This document shows, piece by piece, positions 17,875 through 26,829 of a stretch of DNA of 64,000 bases. The translations under genes were made by a program, and so were the position numbers. Positions within the stretch are counted from its first letter, which is position 1. Every line of letters begins with the position of its first letter. Source of the DNA: Fervidicoccaceae archaeon (GTDB taxonomy: Archaea > Thermoproteota > Thermoprotei_A > Sulfolobales > Fervidicoccaceae); the NCBI GenBank assembly GCA_038734945.1, contig JAVYOA010000002.1, positions 1 through 64,000 on the forward strand, in the 5' to 3' direction. Under the pieces are notes generated by a model. It was not told the origin of the DNA, did not search any database, and saw only the letters and a list, made by a program, of their open reading frames with translations.

Positions 17875-19434
17875 TCAGAAGTTGGGGTTTCGGCTCTGCT
17901 GGAGTGGTGCTTGTGCTGACTGAGCTGCCTTCTCCCTCATTCTGAGTGAAGGCAGCTGTTTGGCTATGCTGTTCACTTTTCTCTCCACATACCACATGAA
18001 AAATTCAAGGAGTCCTCTAAGGGGTAAATATGCGGGAGATCTCAGATATGATTTCTCAAGTATTTGCTTCCCCCAATAGATGGAGTGCTGATAGGTCTTG
18101 TAGAGAATCTGCATATGAAGTTCGCTCATCATCTCTCTTCTGTAGAAATCTCTGTCCTTGAGTGCCCCCATTGGCACGAACATCATGGGCACTATGAGGC
18201 TCCTATATTGCTTGAGCTTGTCCAAGAGCTCAAGCGTCTGAATTAAATCATTTTCGGTTTCCTCTGGCAGCCCAATAATGAGGGTAACTGCAGGTATTAT
18301 GCTGCTCTCATGCATTATTTTGAAGGCCTCCTCAACTGTTTCATGCCATCTCTCAACTGGGTATGGAGCTGATTTTGCAGGCATTATTTTCTTAGCAAGC
18401 TCAATTCCTCCAGTTTCAAGGCCTACCTCAACACCAAGAAAGTCCTGCTTCTCCTTTATCATTTCCATCAGCTTCGTTATTAGCTTGTATTTTTCCTCTG
18501 AGTATCTAATTGCTGCGAGGCTGGCATGACTCCAAGCAATATTCTCAACATGCTTGAGAGCCATTTTATGAAGCTGAATGAGGGGATCCTCTCTTGGCTT
18601 AACCCCATCAGATCCGTAGAGAAGCACATCTTCGCTGTGAAGCAGCCCTATATTCACGCCATACTTCACGTTGACTAGAATTTCCCTCTCGATTTTTTCC
18701 AGAGGAATGTGCCTCAGAGGTCTAAGAGTAACGCTGCAGAATCTGCACCCTCTTGGACATCCCCTCATGATCTCAACAAGCCCATTTACGCTTGGCCTAA
18801 CTATTTCAGGTATCTCATCAATTGAGGGAACATCTTTTATTCCCGCATAGAGATAGCTGGGAAGCTCCTCGTTGTTCAGGGCTTTTCTAACAAGGCTTCC
18901 AATTAGCTTTTCGGATTCTCCCTCGAAAACCGTGTCTACTCCCCACTTCTTCCACTTTTCCACCTCATAAAGCCACTGCCATGCTGCTGGCCCCCCCACA
19001 ATTATCTTTGCACCATTCTTCTTCATTTTTCTCACAGGCTCGCTTTCCATAAGTCTGATGAAGCTGATTCTGTTTATAGGCTCCTTTCCTGTTATTAGCC
19101 ACCATTCATTGCTAGGAGGACCGTAGGCAAAGTAATCATGATGGCCAATGAGCAGAACCTTAGCCTCTTCTTCATATTTTTTCAGATAGTCAGGATCGAT
19201 TACTCTTGCATCTATCCCCTCCCTTATCAGAGCTGCCTCTACCTTTCTCAGTCCATAGGGAGCTTCCAGAGGCTCCCCATCCTTCATGATCTTCGGCTTG
19301 GGTGACGATATCCACAGCCAGAGCTTCTCAGGAAGAGCTATTGGTGGTCCGGTAGATACGAAGCCAAGGAATTCCTTTCTATGATGGTTGGACATCATAG
19401 TTCTATCTGTTGTTATAATGACATCAGCTTTCAC
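17875..19434 (-). CDS. B12-binding-domain radical SAM protein
   Basis: A 519-residue protein. Residues 60-210 form a Rossmann-like, cobalamin-binding-type domain (VLLIGHHDYFAYGPP, KIIVGGPAAWQWL, DTVFEGESEKLI). The radical SAM cluster motif CPRGCRFC has its cysteines at 226, 230 and 233, followed by a TIM-barrel half with ESDVLLYGSDG-like and GLPEETENDLIQTLEL (SAM binding) segments. Family members do radical methylations or thioether chemistry, mostly undefined in archaea. It overlaps the 123-residue gene upstream by 11 bp, so the two are almost surely translated together, with the MarR-like gene as a likely operon leader. Confidence 0.82.
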   Translation of the reverse strand: MKADVIITTDRTMMSNHHRKEFLGFVSTGPPIALPEKLWLWISSPKPKIMKDGEPLEAPYGLRKVEAALIREGIDARVIDPDYLKKYEEEAKVLLIGHHDYFAYGPPSNEWWLITGKEPINRISFIRLMESEPVRKMKKNGAKIIVGGPAAWQWLYEVEKWKKWGVDTVFEGESEKLIGSLVRKALNNEELPSYLYAGIKDVPSIDEIPEIVRPSVNGLVEIMRGCPRGCRFCSVTLRPLRHIPLEKIEREILVNVKYGVNIGLLHSEDVLLYGSDGVKPREDPLIQLHKMALKHVENIAWSHASLAAIRYSEEKYKLITKLMEMIKEKQDFLGVEVGLETGGIELAKKIMPAKSAPYPVERWHETVEEAFKIMHESSIIPAVTLIIGLPEETENDLIQTLELLDKLKQYRSLIVPMMFVPMGALKDRDFYRREMMSELHMQILYKTYQHSIYWGKQILEKSYLRSPAYLPLRGLLEFFMWYVERKVNSIAKQLPSLRMREKAAQSAQAPLQQSRNPNF

Positions 19435-19795
19435 TGCTGATCACCTCTCCATCAAAAATTCTTATGGGGAGAGAGCCGTCAGTTTTTATAGCCTCGAGAA
19501 TCCCAGAGGCAGCTCTCTCTAGGTAGAGAGAGTCGATCTCGTGTGAAGCTATAATATTTTTGAGGAGCTCTACGTCGAGCTTCTTGGTTATAATTGATAA
19601 TGTCACGCTGTGATTGATTGAGATTAGGGGGAGTGCTGAGATGACCTGATCTGGAGGATCCATATCGGAAAAGATGAAAAGTTTTAACCTGAAGTTCTTC
19701 CTTCTAGCGAGCTGAAGAAGCTCTGCTGCTGTGGCATGTGATATGCTCCTTCCGCTCGAAATGACGAGAGCAACTCTGAAGCAATCATTTTCCAA
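19424..19795 (-). CDS. Conserved-looking small protein of unknown function
   Basis: A 123-residue protein with alternating strands and helices (CFRVALVISSGRSI, FRLKLFIFSDMDPP, SVTLSIITKKLDVELL, LPIRIFDGEVISS), suggesting a small alpha/beta fold, perhaps DsrE- or Rossmann-like. I do not recognise the family. The 11-bp overlap with the radical SAM gene downstream is the strongest clue: it may deliver a substrate or partner that enzyme. Confidence 0.6.
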   Translation of the reverse strand: MENDCFRVALVISSGRSISHATAAELLQLARRKNFRLKLFIFSDMDPPDQVISALPLISINHSVTLSIITKKLDVELLKNIIASHEIDSLYLERAASGILEAIKTDGSLPIRIFDGEVISSES

Positions 19796-19810
19796 AAATC
19801 TCCCCTCAGC

Positions 19811-20182
19811 TTATTTGGTTTTCAAGATCTCATCCAACTGGCTGAGGATAGAGCTGAGCTCATCGTCTTTATGGGCAAACTGTAAAGCAACTGGCTGAAG
19901 GAATTCCCTGATCTCAGCAAGATGTTCCTTTATTATATTTGAAATAGCCCTCTCTTTCAGCTTGAACATAGTTTTTTTGTTCTCGCAGAACCTCTCCACT
20001 ATTTTCATGGCCTCAAGATTTTTCAGTGTTAGAGAGACATGTCCCTTTGCATATCCGCTCTTTTGGACAAGCTCTCCAAATGTTAATGGCTTCTGGCTCT
20101 TCAGCATTATCCCAAGTATTACTGCAGCAGACAAGGTAAAGCCAAGCTTGAGAAAAAGCCTTGTGAATTCTAGGTCACTCAT
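19811..20182 (-). CDS. MarR/GbsR-type winged helix regulator
   Basis: About 123 residues from ATG 20182 (MSDLEFTRLFLKLGFTLSAA). The centre is a winged helix: PLTFGELVQKSGYAKGHVSLTLKNLEAMKIVERF, with landmarks FGELVQKSG (helix 2), GHVSLTLKNLE (recognition helix) and a short wing KKTMFKL, then a coiled-coil C-terminus for dimerisation. A longer frame from 20230 would add residues not typical of the family. It lies 15 bp upstream of the small protein and radical SAM genes and could regulate that operon. Confidence 0.75.
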   Translation of the reverse strand: MSDLEFTRLFLKLGFTLSAAVILGIMLKSQKPLTFGELVQKSGYAKGHVSLTLKNLEAMKIVERFCENKKTMFKLKERAISNIIKEHLAEIREFLQPVALQFAHKDDELSSILSQLDEILKTK

Positions 20183-20248
20183 CGTGAAGACCTGTTCTAT
20201 TTGTTTTTCCTTTTTAAAACAATAATGCATTTTGCAAGATAAAAATTT

Positions 20249-20310
20249 TTGGCTCAGACCTCACACGGCTCAGCATTTCTTCTCAGAAATAGGTCGGTCA
20301 TCACTGCCAA
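20249..20310 (-). ncRNA. C/D box guide sRNA
   Basis: Read on the minus strand, this spacer has the full archaeal C/D sRNA plan in the right order: C box GTGATGA (20298-20304), an 11-nt guide CCGACCTATTT, D' box CTGA (20283-20286), a 6-nt spacer, C' box ATGCTGA (20270-20276, one change from consensus), a 12-nt guide GCCGTGTGAGGT, and D box CTGA (20254-20257). The ends pair as TTGGC/GCCAA, giving the usual terminal stem. Such RNAs direct fibrillarin to 2'-O-methylate rRNA or tRNA at the base paired five positions upstream of D or D'. I cannot name the targets without the rRNA sequences. Confidence 0.8.
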
Positions 20311-20346
20311 TCTTTTATCGGGTTCCTAGAAAATAGGCTTATTGCT

Positions 20347-21036
20347 CTATCTCATGAGGTACTGTGCTCTGAGCTTCACCTCTCCGTTGACGTAGTAGAA
20401 GACTCCCCTTCTAACTCCCTCTTTCACTACCTCCTCGATGTGGATTGGGGGATCTATTTCATATGATTTTTTGAATTCATTTTCTATTTCAGCTATGCTC
20501 CACTTTCTAGAAGCATCTGACTGAAGAATTTTCTTCACGAGGTTTACTGAATCCTCGTAGTAGTTCCATGGATACATGTACCAGTACCATTCTCTGACTT
20601 CCTCAGCATAGTAATCGGGCTTGTACTTCGATATTGTGCTTATATACTGCATAGCAGCTGTCCTCAGCTCAGCAGGTTTAGAATTCCTAATTATGTGCTC
20701 TCTAGCTACCTCTATGCTCTTTCCAGTATCACATATATCGTCTACAAGCAGTACTTTCTTTTTGGAGAGATCGGTATCGAAGCCATACTTGATTGTCGCA
20801 TTCTCCACATGAGCAGCTGTTTCAAGCCAATGCTCCACCTTTATTGATAGCAGATCTATTACGCCGAGATAGTCGCATAGAAGCCTTGCTGTAACAACTC
20901 CTCCTCTTGCAATTGCTACAATAACATCTGGGTTATAGCCATCAGATACAATCTTTTTGGCAAGCTCTTTGCTCCAGGAAACAACATCCTCCCACTTGAC
21001 AAGCTTTACGGGGATTCTCGGCAGTTCAATCACCAT
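20347..21036 (-). CDS. Phosphoribosyltransferase (xanthine/hypoxanthine type)
   Basis: About 229 residues from ATG 21036. The PRPP-binding loop VLLVDDICDTGKS is complete and is preceded by VIAIARGGVVTARLL, the substrate-side loop of type I phosphoribosyltransferases. The C-terminal extension (EVREWYWYMYPWNYYEDS) is like archaeal Gpt/Hpt-type purine salvage enzymes. Expected reaction: purine base plus PRPP to nucleoside monophosphate. A TATA-like AAAAAATGC/TTATT stretch lies about 25 nt before the start, so the message is probably leaderless. Confidence 0.83.
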   Translation of the reverse strand: MVIELPRIPVKLVKWEDVVSWSKELAKKIVSDGYNPDVIVAIARGGVVTARLLCDYLGVIDLLSIKVEHWLETAAHVENATIKYGFDTDLSKKKVLLVDDICDTGKSIEVAREHIIRNSKPAELRTAAMQYISTISKYKPDYYAEEVREWYWYMYPWNYYEDSVNLVKKILQSDASRKWSIAEIENEFKKSYEIDPPIHIEEVVKEGVRRGVFYYVNGEVKLRAQYLMR

Positions 21037-21215
21037 AAATAAAAAGGAATAAGCATTTTTTATTTCTATTCTTTCGCTTTTCAATCCGAAGAGGATTTTT
21101 GCCAATTAAAAAAATTGGATTTTCAATTTTAAAATTAGCATTCTCTCTTCATACATATCAAATAGCCAAGAACAGGCTTCTGAACTCAAGAATATTTTTT
21201 TAATGTGTTCTTGCT

Positions 21216-22073
21216 ATGAGATCTTGGGTGTTTTATTTGGAGAACTGGCTGAAAAAGGTGGAAAGCAGGGAGAGGAAGCTTGCTGATATAGCGATAATAG
21301 GAGGAAGCGGCTTGTATGATGCATCATTCCTTTCAGAGACAAGTGAGATCTGGATAAATACTCCATATGGCTCTCCAAGTGACTCAATAATTGTGGGAAA
21401 GATAGGGGAGAGGAATGTAGCATTTCTTCCCAGACATGGAAGAGGCCACAGGATCCCTCCACATAAAATTAACTACAGAGCCAACATGTGGGCTCTAAAG
21501 ACCATTGGAGTGAAGCTGGTAATATCTGTGAGCGCCGTTGGAAGCTTGAGAGAAGACTATAGGCCAGGCGACCTGGCTGTTCCAGATCAATTCATTGATA
21601 TGACGAAGAGGAGAGAATATACCTATTTCGATGGTCCAAGGGTGGCCCATGTTAGCATGGCAAGGCCATTCTGTGAGTATCTCAGAGGAGAGCTTCTCAT
21701 GGCTGGAAAGAGGGAAAACGTGAGAATGCATGGTGGAGGGACTTATGTGTGCATAGAGGGACCTAGATTCAGCACAGTGGCTGAAAGCAAAATATTCAAG
21801 GATGTTTTCAAGGCAGATCTCATAGGCATGACGCTGGTTCCAGAAGTAAATCTGGCATGTGAGCTTGAGATGTGCTATGCTACCTTGGCCATGATAACTG
21901 ACTATGATGTGTGGGCAGAGAGACCTGTTACAGCAGAGGAGGTCTCAAGGGTAATGGCAGAGAATGTTGAGAAGGCTAAGAGGATTGTCTATTCTGTAAT
22001 ACCGAATTTAAGGACTGAGCTAAAAGAGGATGAATGCAGTTGCTGCAGGAGCCTGGACACAGCTCTTCTCTGA
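21216..22073 (+). CDS. mtnP: S-methyl-5'-thioadenosine phosphorylase
   Basis: A 285-residue purine nucleoside phosphorylase-fold enzyme. Motifs: IGGSGLYD (phosphate loop), [18 protein letters not shown] (phosphate and ribose contacts), [15 protein letters not shown], then [12 protein letters not shown] and IGMTLVPEV (purine and methylthioribose pocket), and DYDVW. It cleaves methylthioadenosine from polyamine synthesis to adenine and methylthioribose-1-phosphate. The C-terminus has a Cys-rich tail DECSCCRSL; a C-terminal CxC, reported to form stabilising disulfides in hyperthermophile homologues, is present. It overlaps the SIS-like gene by 40 bp. Confidence 0.92.
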   Translation: MRSWVFYLENWLKKVESRERKLADIAIIGGSGLYDASFLSETSEIWINTPYGSPSDSIIVGKIGERNVAFLPRHGRGHRIPPHKINYRANMWALKTIGVKLVISVSAVGSLREDYRPGDLAVPDQFIDMTKRREYTYFDGPRVAHVSMARPFCEYLRGELLMAGKRENVRMHGGGTYVCIEGPRFSTVAESKIFKDVFKADLIGMTLVPEVNLACELEMCYATLAMITDYDVWAERPVTAEEVSRVMAENVEKAKRIVYSVIPNLRTELKEDECSCCRSLDTALL

Positions 22074-22960
22074 ATAGGGAGCAGCTTTTGACGGAAGTTG
22101 AAGGAATAATCCGAATAGCAGAAAGGGCAGGAGAAAAGATAGGAGGCTTCCTGAAAGAAGAAGCAGCCATAATATATAGTGGTATGGGATATCCAGGCGC
22201 ATATGTTCTGAAGAGCTATATGCAGGTACTGAGATGGGGAAATGCTCCGAAGCTGATGAATGCTGGCGAGTTTCTATTCAGTTTCATGCCATATTCCGAG
22301 GGAAAAATAAGAGCAATATATTTCATGGGAAGCATTAGAGAGAGAAGCCTGGCTTTAGCAGTTGCAGAAGGAGTCAGGGTGATGGGAGGAGAGATCATAG
22401 TTGTTACTCCGTTTCCCAATGATCCAATTATTAGAGGGAAAATTGGAGAGAGCAGCTTAGTCTCAGTGGAAGGCTCAAGAGATCCCCTTCTCTCCGAAAT
22501 CATCGCATCTGCCTTCGCTGGCATGATGAGTGCCGAGATGTCTGGTAGAAAGGAAGATATGAGAATTGTAAGATTGAGAAATGAGCTTAGATCATTGGCG
22601 GAGGTCTATCCCGATATAATTGAACAGAGCTGCCCAGACCTGAAAAAATTTTCGGATGAGAGGAGCAAAATAGATGTGCTATTTTCATCATCACTCTCTC
22701 CTCCAGCAAATCTGATTTGGTACAAGCTGGTTTCAATGGGAAAGGATTCAAGGCTCTTAGAAGTTGATGCCTCCTTGCCTATAGCTGAAAAGCTCTGGCC
22801 AGCTATTGTTCTTTATACGTCTGTTGAGGAAGGTGGAATGAAAGAATTGCTATATAGGCTGAGGACTATGAAAAATGAGGGAAAAATGATCCGTTTCAAT
22901 ACAGATCCGCTTACTGCGCAGATATATGCTTCTTTTCTGTCAAGATGCTTTATTCAGTAG
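22034..22960 (+). CDS. SIS-like (sugar isomerase fold) protein
   Basis: A 308-residue protein beginning inside the end of mtn[38 protein letters not shown] resembles a SIS domain (Gly-rich first loop, helix, then the Ala-x-Glu-Phe segment of sugar-phosphate binding); landmarks are [14 protein letters not shown] and [10 protein letters not shown] second, weaker half with [19 protein letters not shown] suggests duplicated SIS domains, as in phosphosugar isomerases. Substrate is not readable. The 40-bp overlap with mtnP hints at a role in using the methylthioribose-1-phosphate product, but this is inference. Confidence 0.5.
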   Translation: MQLLQEPGHSSSLNREQLLTEVEGIIRIAERAGEKIGGFLKEEAAIIYSGMGYPGAYVLKSYMQVLRWGNAPKLMNAGEFLFSFMPYSEGKIRAIYFMGSIRERSLALAVAEGVRVMGGEIIVVTPFPNDPIIRGKIGESSLVSVEGSRDPLLSEIIASAFAGMMSAEMSGRKEDMRIVRLRNELRSLAEVYPDIIEQSCPDLKKFSDERSKIDVLFSSSLSPPANLIWYKLVSMGKDSRLLEVDASLPIAEKLWPAIVLYTSVEEGGMKELLYRLRTMKNEGKMIRFNTDPLTAQIYASFLSRCFIQ

Positions 22961-23997
22961 AGGCTCTTCACAATCCCAAGAGTTCTATCTGTTTTCTCTA
23001 TGCTCCTTTTCCCATCGCTCTCCAGCTCCATGGCAGCTCTAATAGCATCGATGTTTTCAGGAACAACTATGCTCTCATTTGCTGTTCCCCAAATGAGATA
23101 GAGTTCATTTTCCTCGGCCTTCATAAGGTCAAGCCATACAGGGACCTCGTATAGGTCTCCTCTGGTTCTGTTGAGATCTCTTGATAGCTCGAAGATGCTG
23201 TTCAGTCCAGCAACTCCGTCTGATGCTTTTACAAACACAACTCTCGGTTCGTCTCTCAATACATCTATGGCATCATTAAGCTCTATCCTCTTGTCAAACT
23301 CAAGCATCCCCATGTGCATGTGAAACAGATTATGGCTGCCCTTGACAGCTATTGTGAAGATGTTAAGTCCATCAACAACAGTTCTCGCATCTTCTCCATG
23401 ATGGCTTGGCACCTTGGTCTCAGGCACAACAGTGTTTATGGCTCCGCTCTCATGGCTTTCCCAAACGTCTACTGCTCTTCTCACTATTGTGACCCTTGCC
23501 TTTTTTACTCCAAGCTTTTCATGAAGCCCTCCAACAACTCTGGAGATCGCAGTTGTATTGCAGCTCACTACCCTTATGAACTGCTTTCCGATAGCTTTTT
23601 CGTAGTTTCTCTGAGCAACGAAGCTGACATCGGCTATGTTTGCTTTCTCTCCTCCTTGAAAAATTGCCTTTACCCCATATTTTTTATATAGATTTTCCTT
23701 GTTTTTGTATCCAATGTCCTTTGGAGTAGCATCCACAACTATATCTACGCTTCCGGATCGGATAAGCTCTTCAACTGTTCCTTCTAAGGGTAATCCAGAA
23801 GCTTTCATTTTAGGTAGGGCTTCCTGCGTAGCAGCATATATTCTGTATCCTTTTTTAACGGCAAGCCTAATTCTCCAGTCTGATGATACATCTCCGATTC
23901 CAATTAATGTCATATCATCCTGAGCTGAAACTGCATCTGCAACTCTCTTTCCAATAACGCCATAGCCCATAACAAGAACTCTTGCTTTCCCCTTCAT
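22954..23997 (-). CDS. gap: Archaeal glyceraldehyde-3-phosphate dehydrogenase
   Basis: A 347-residue phosphorylating GAPDH of the archaeal (type II) class. The Rossmann motif GYGVIGKR is at 11-18, and the catalytic Cys146 lies in VVSCNTTAISR; a conserved His and Arg-containing region follows (VRRAVDVWESHESG). Archaeal members use NADP or NAD and serve mainly gluconeogenesis, since glycolytic flux usually runs through GAPOR or GAPN. It is convergent with the SIS-like gene (7-bp overlap) and divergent from the proteasome beta gene. Confidence 0.94.
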   Translation of the reverse strand: MKGKARVLVMGYGVIGKRVADAVSAQDDMTLIGIGDVSSDWRIRLAVKKGYRIYAATQEALPKMKASGLPLEGTVEELIRSGSVDIVVDATPKDIGYKNKENLYKKYGVKAIFQGGEKANIADVSFVAQRNYEKAIGKQFIRVVSCNTTAISRVVGGLHEKLGVKKARVTIVRRAVDVWESHESGAINTVVPETKVPSHHGEDARTVVDGLNIFTIAVKGSHNLFHMHMGMLEFDKRIELNDAIDVLRDEPRVVFVKASDGVAGLNSIFELSRDLNRTRGDLYEVPVWLDLMKAEENELYLIWGTANESIVVPENIDAIRAAMELESDGKRSIEKTDRTLGIVKSLY

Positions 23998-24141
23998 GTT
24001 TCAACACGGAAAAAATTAGTATCTTATCTTATTTATTTCTTTAGAGAGAATGAGCAGTGGAACTTGAAAATTGAAAATGAGAAAAATTATTATGAGGATT
24101 TAATTAGGGTAATTTGATCACGTTAACATGTGGGGAAAAAC

Positions 24142-24741
24142 ATGAGTGAACAGCCATTTCAGGGAGCAACGGTTGTAGGTATAAAGTTCAGCAATGGAGT
24201 GGTAATAGCTGGAGAGAGAAGAATGACATATGGAAGCTACATACAAAGCTCGAATGTCAAGAAAGTATTTTTGATCAATGAGAGAATGGCCATTGGGGCA
24301 GCAGGGACTATAGGGGATCTGCAGAATATTATAAGGTTGCTTAGGGAGGAAATAAGGTACTATGAGGGGGAAACAAAGAACAGGATGAAGGTTAGAAGCG
24401 CTGCAAAGCTGCTTTCGAATATACTATATTCCCTCAAGATTTTTCCTGCTATGGCAGAGTTCGTAGTCGGAGGCATTGAGGATGACTCTCCAGTACTGGC
24501 AGTTCTTGATCCTGTCGGTTCAGTTCTAGAGGATGACTTTGTTGCTGTGGGGAGCGGTGGAAGCATTGGAATAGGAATAATTGAAGAGCTTTACAAACCT
24601 GGAATGAGCGAAAATGAAGCCATAGAACTTGCAGTAAGAGCAGTTAAGCAGGGAATAAGGAGAGATGCTCTTTCTGGAGGAGATATCGATTACGTTGTGA
24701 TAACTAGGGAGAAAAGCTATGAGGGGAAAGCTAGAATTTAG
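24142..24741 (+). CDS. psmB: Proteasome beta subunit lacking the catalytic threonine
   Basis: A 20S core beta subunit of about 199 residues; ATG 24142 is preferred to GTG 24130 because GTGGGG lies 6 nt upstream. Alignment without gaps to other archaeal beta subunits puts FQGATVVGIKF where they have a Gly-Thr-Thr-Thr-Val-Gly-Ile processing site, so the residue in the Thr1 position is Ala. The other catalytic positions are kept: Glu at 17 (AGERRMT), Lys at 33 (SNVKKVF), the Ser of GSGGSIG and the Asp of RRDALSGG. It should therefore assemble but neither self-process nor cleave peptides; an active partner beta must be elsewhere. Confidence 0.9.
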   Translation: MSEQPFQGATVVGIKFSNGVVIAGERRMTYGSYIQSSNVKKVFLINERMAIGAAGTIGDLQNIIRLLREEIRYYEGETKNRMKVRSAAKLLSNILYSLKIFPAMAEFVVGGIEDDSPVLAVLDPVGSVLEDDFVAVGSGGSIGIGIIEELYKPGMSENEAIELAVRAVKQGIRRDALSGGDIDYVVITREKSYEGKARI

Positions 24742-24750
24742 TGTGGGAAA

Positions 24751-25392
24751 ATGCGATTTTTATTTGAGAAAGCAGCTAGAGCCCAGGAGGGGATGGCAGA
24801 GCTCATAGAGGAAAGAGACACGCTGAAAAACGAGCCTAGAAATGTTCTTGGGCTTGATGCTTCCTATTCTGGGAAACTAGTTTCTGCTGCTGCTGTTCTA
24901 TACAACATTGCGAAGAAGAGGGTTGAGCAGTACTCGGTTGCTATCATGAGGGTTAAGCTGCCATACGTTCCTGGCTTTCTGGGATTCAGGGAGATCCCTG
25001 CATTCATGGCTGCATTGAAGCAAATAGATTTGAATTCCGTTGATCTAATAATAGTTGATGGTCATGGAAGATTTCATCCGAGAATGGCTGGCTCAGCATC
25101 TCACATTTCACTTGCTGTTGGGAAGCCAACAATCGGTGTTGCTAAAAGTGCTTTGAAGGCTGATAGAATTGATAATAAGATAATTTATATGAGGGGAAGA
25201 CCTGTTGGAATGATTTTAGATGAGCCAGAGGGTTCGAGGAAACTGTATGTAAGCGTTGGAGGGGGCCTGAGTCTGGAGAGAAGCTATTATTTAATAAAGA
25301 AGCTCAGAAAAGGGAAAGGTCTTCCTTCGCCATTGGAATTTGCTGATCAACTTAGCAGGAGGGCTCTGAAAGATGCTCTATCGGGAGGCTAA
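24751..25392 (+). CDS. nfi: Endonuclease V
   Basis: A 213-residue nuclease. The endonuclease V signatures are present: LGLDASYSGK (first metal Asp), YVPGFLGFREIP (base-recognition wedge with PYVPG), VDGHGRFHPRMAGSASH (second metal Asp and the RMAG loop), and IGVAKS. It nicks DNA or RNA one base 3' of inosine, so it handles deaminated adenine, which is frequent at high temperature. It starts 9 bp after psmB and its stop overlaps the ribK start by 20 bp. Confidence 0.92.
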   Translation: MRFLFEKAARAQEGMAELIEERDTLKNEPRNVLGLDASYSGKLVSAAAVLYNIAKKRVEQYSVAIMRVKLPYVPGFLGFREIPAFMAALKQIDLNSVDLIIVDGHGRFHPRMAGSASHISLAVGKPTIGVAKSALKADRIDNKIIYMRGRPVGMILDEPEGSRKLYVSVGGGLSLERSYYLIKKLRKGKGLPSPLEFADQLSRRALKDALSGG

Positions 25393-26056
25393 AAAAGTTC
25401 TCTTCATTGCTCTGGCTTTTGGCGGGAAGAGAAGAGTCAGAATAGTTCAGCAGGCCTTGGCTTCCAGGATGGGGATGAGCCAGCAATCTGTCTCTAGGCT
25501 TCTGAAAATTCTTGAGGAGGAGGGATACATAATGAGATCAGTGAAAGGAAGGGGAGAGTTCATCGAGATAACTGAGAAGGGCCTCTCCGCTATGGAGGAG
25601 CTGTACGGATATATATCAAGGCTCATGAGTGAGGAGGCTAATATCGTAATTCTGGAGGGAAAAGTTGTAAGTGGACTGGGAGAAGGCCAGTATTACATGA
25701 AGCTTCCCTACTATAGGAATAAAATAGGTGAAATTTTGGGTTTCGATCCTTATCCTGGGACCCTGAATGTTCAGCTTGATGGTGAGTCATCTATTAAAAG
25801 GCTGGTCCTAACCAGGAGCAACGGACTTAGAATAGAAGGATACAGGAATAAGGAGAGATTCTACGGAGGAGCAACCCTTTTCAAGTCCAAGATAAATGGA
25901 TATGAGAAGGCTGCTATAATTATTCCAGATAGAACCAGTCATCCGAAAGATGTTATAGAAGTTATAGCTCCTGTATATCTTAGAGGGGAGCTTGGATTGA
26001 ATGATGGAGACAGGGTTGTCTTGGAGGTTAGCCTAGAAAGTGGTGTGAATGAATGA
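25373..26056 (+). CDS. ribK: CTP-dependent riboflavin kinase with N-terminal HTH
   Basis: A 227-residue two-domain protein. Residues 1-85 form a winged helix (SRMGMSQQSVSRLLKILEEEGYI, then a wing RGEFIEIT). Residues 95-220 are the DUF120 kinase: EGKVVSGLGEGQYYMKLPYY, GFDPYPGTLNVQL, and KINGYEKAAIIIPDRTSH. Archaeal RibK makes FMN using CTP rather than ATP. The HTH fusion suggests it may also act as a regulator of flavin genes (RbkR-type). It overlaps both neighbours (20 bp with nfi, 4 bp with the rhomboid gene), which implies translational coupling. Confidence 0.92.
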   Translation: MLYREAKKVLFIALAFGGKRRVRIVQQALASRMGMSQQSVSRLLKILEEEGYIMRSVKGRGEFIEITEKGLSAMEELYGYISRLMSEEANIVILEGKVVSGLGEGQYYMKLPYYRNKIGEILGFDPYPGTLNVQLDGESSIKRLVLTRSNGLRIEGYRNKERFYGGATLFKSKINGYEKAAIIIPDRTSHPKDVIEVIAPVYLRGELGLNDGDRVVLEVSLESGVNE

Positions 26057-26814
26057 TACCAACGGGAGATGAGAATATAGAAATCGAGAGACCTGTGGTC
26101 AATGAGCTTCTAATCGTGATAAACACAGCTGTATTCATTGTGACATATTTCTTTCCTGGCTATATTCTACCAGGAGCAACATCTATAGATGATATAATTA
26201 ACGTTTATGGGTTCAAGCCGTACTTTCTGATAAAGGGAGAAGATCTATGGACGATCTTTACCGCAATGTTCATTCATACAGGCTTTTTGCATATAATGGG
26301 CAACATGCTCTATTTGTACATTTTCGGAGATAATGTTGAGGCAGCAATGGGGAAAGCGAGATACTTTCTCTTCTATATTTGCTCGGGAATTGGTGCAGTT
26401 GTCTTTCACGTTTTGAGCGTTGCTGTTTCAACATCTCTCTCTCCGGCCACTTCATACGGTCCCCTGTACAACCCCTGGCTGATTCCAGCTGTAGGGGCTA
26501 GCGGAGCTATAAGTGGAGTCTTGGGGGCATATTTGATAATGTATCCTGCAGGAAGTGTTAGGGCTCTGGGCCTCTGGTTCGTTATTCCGGTCTTATTTAG
26601 GATACCTGCCATTGCTTTCATTGGTTTTTGGTTTGTCTATCAGCTTATTCTTGCAGTGGTATCTCTTTCAGGCCCCTATGTTGGAATTGCCTTTTGGGCT
26701 CATGTGGGAGGATTCATCACGGGCATTGCGCTTGTACCAATATTTGCGAGCAGAGAGAGGATTAGGACACTGAGAATCCTTGCTGAAATGAGAAGGACAC
26801 CTGCTTTTGAGTGA
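26053..26814 (+). CDS. Rhomboid-family intramembrane serine protease
   Basis: A 253-residue membrane protein with six to seven predicted helices. The catalytic dyad is visible as Ser150 in GASGAISG and His217 in FWAHVGGF, and the HTGFLHIMGNMLYL segment (near 75-88) is the helix 2 signature. Rhomboids cut membrane-anchored substrates within or next to the bilayer. Its ATG overlaps the ribK stop (ATGA). Confidence 0.92.
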   Translation: MIPTGDENIEIERPVVNELLIVINTAVFIVTYFFPGYILPGATSIDDIINVYGFKPYFLIKGEDLWTIFTAMFIHTGFLHIMGNMLYLYIFGDNVEAAMGKARYFLFYICSGIGAVVFHVLSVAVSTSLSPATSYGPLYNPWLIPAVGASGAISGVLGAYLIMYPAGSVRALGLWFVIPVLFRIPAIAFIGFWFVYQLILAVVSLSGPYVGIAFWAHVGGFITGIALVPIFASRERIRTLRILAEMRRTPAFE

Positions 26815-26829
26815 GGTGATTGCAGTTCA

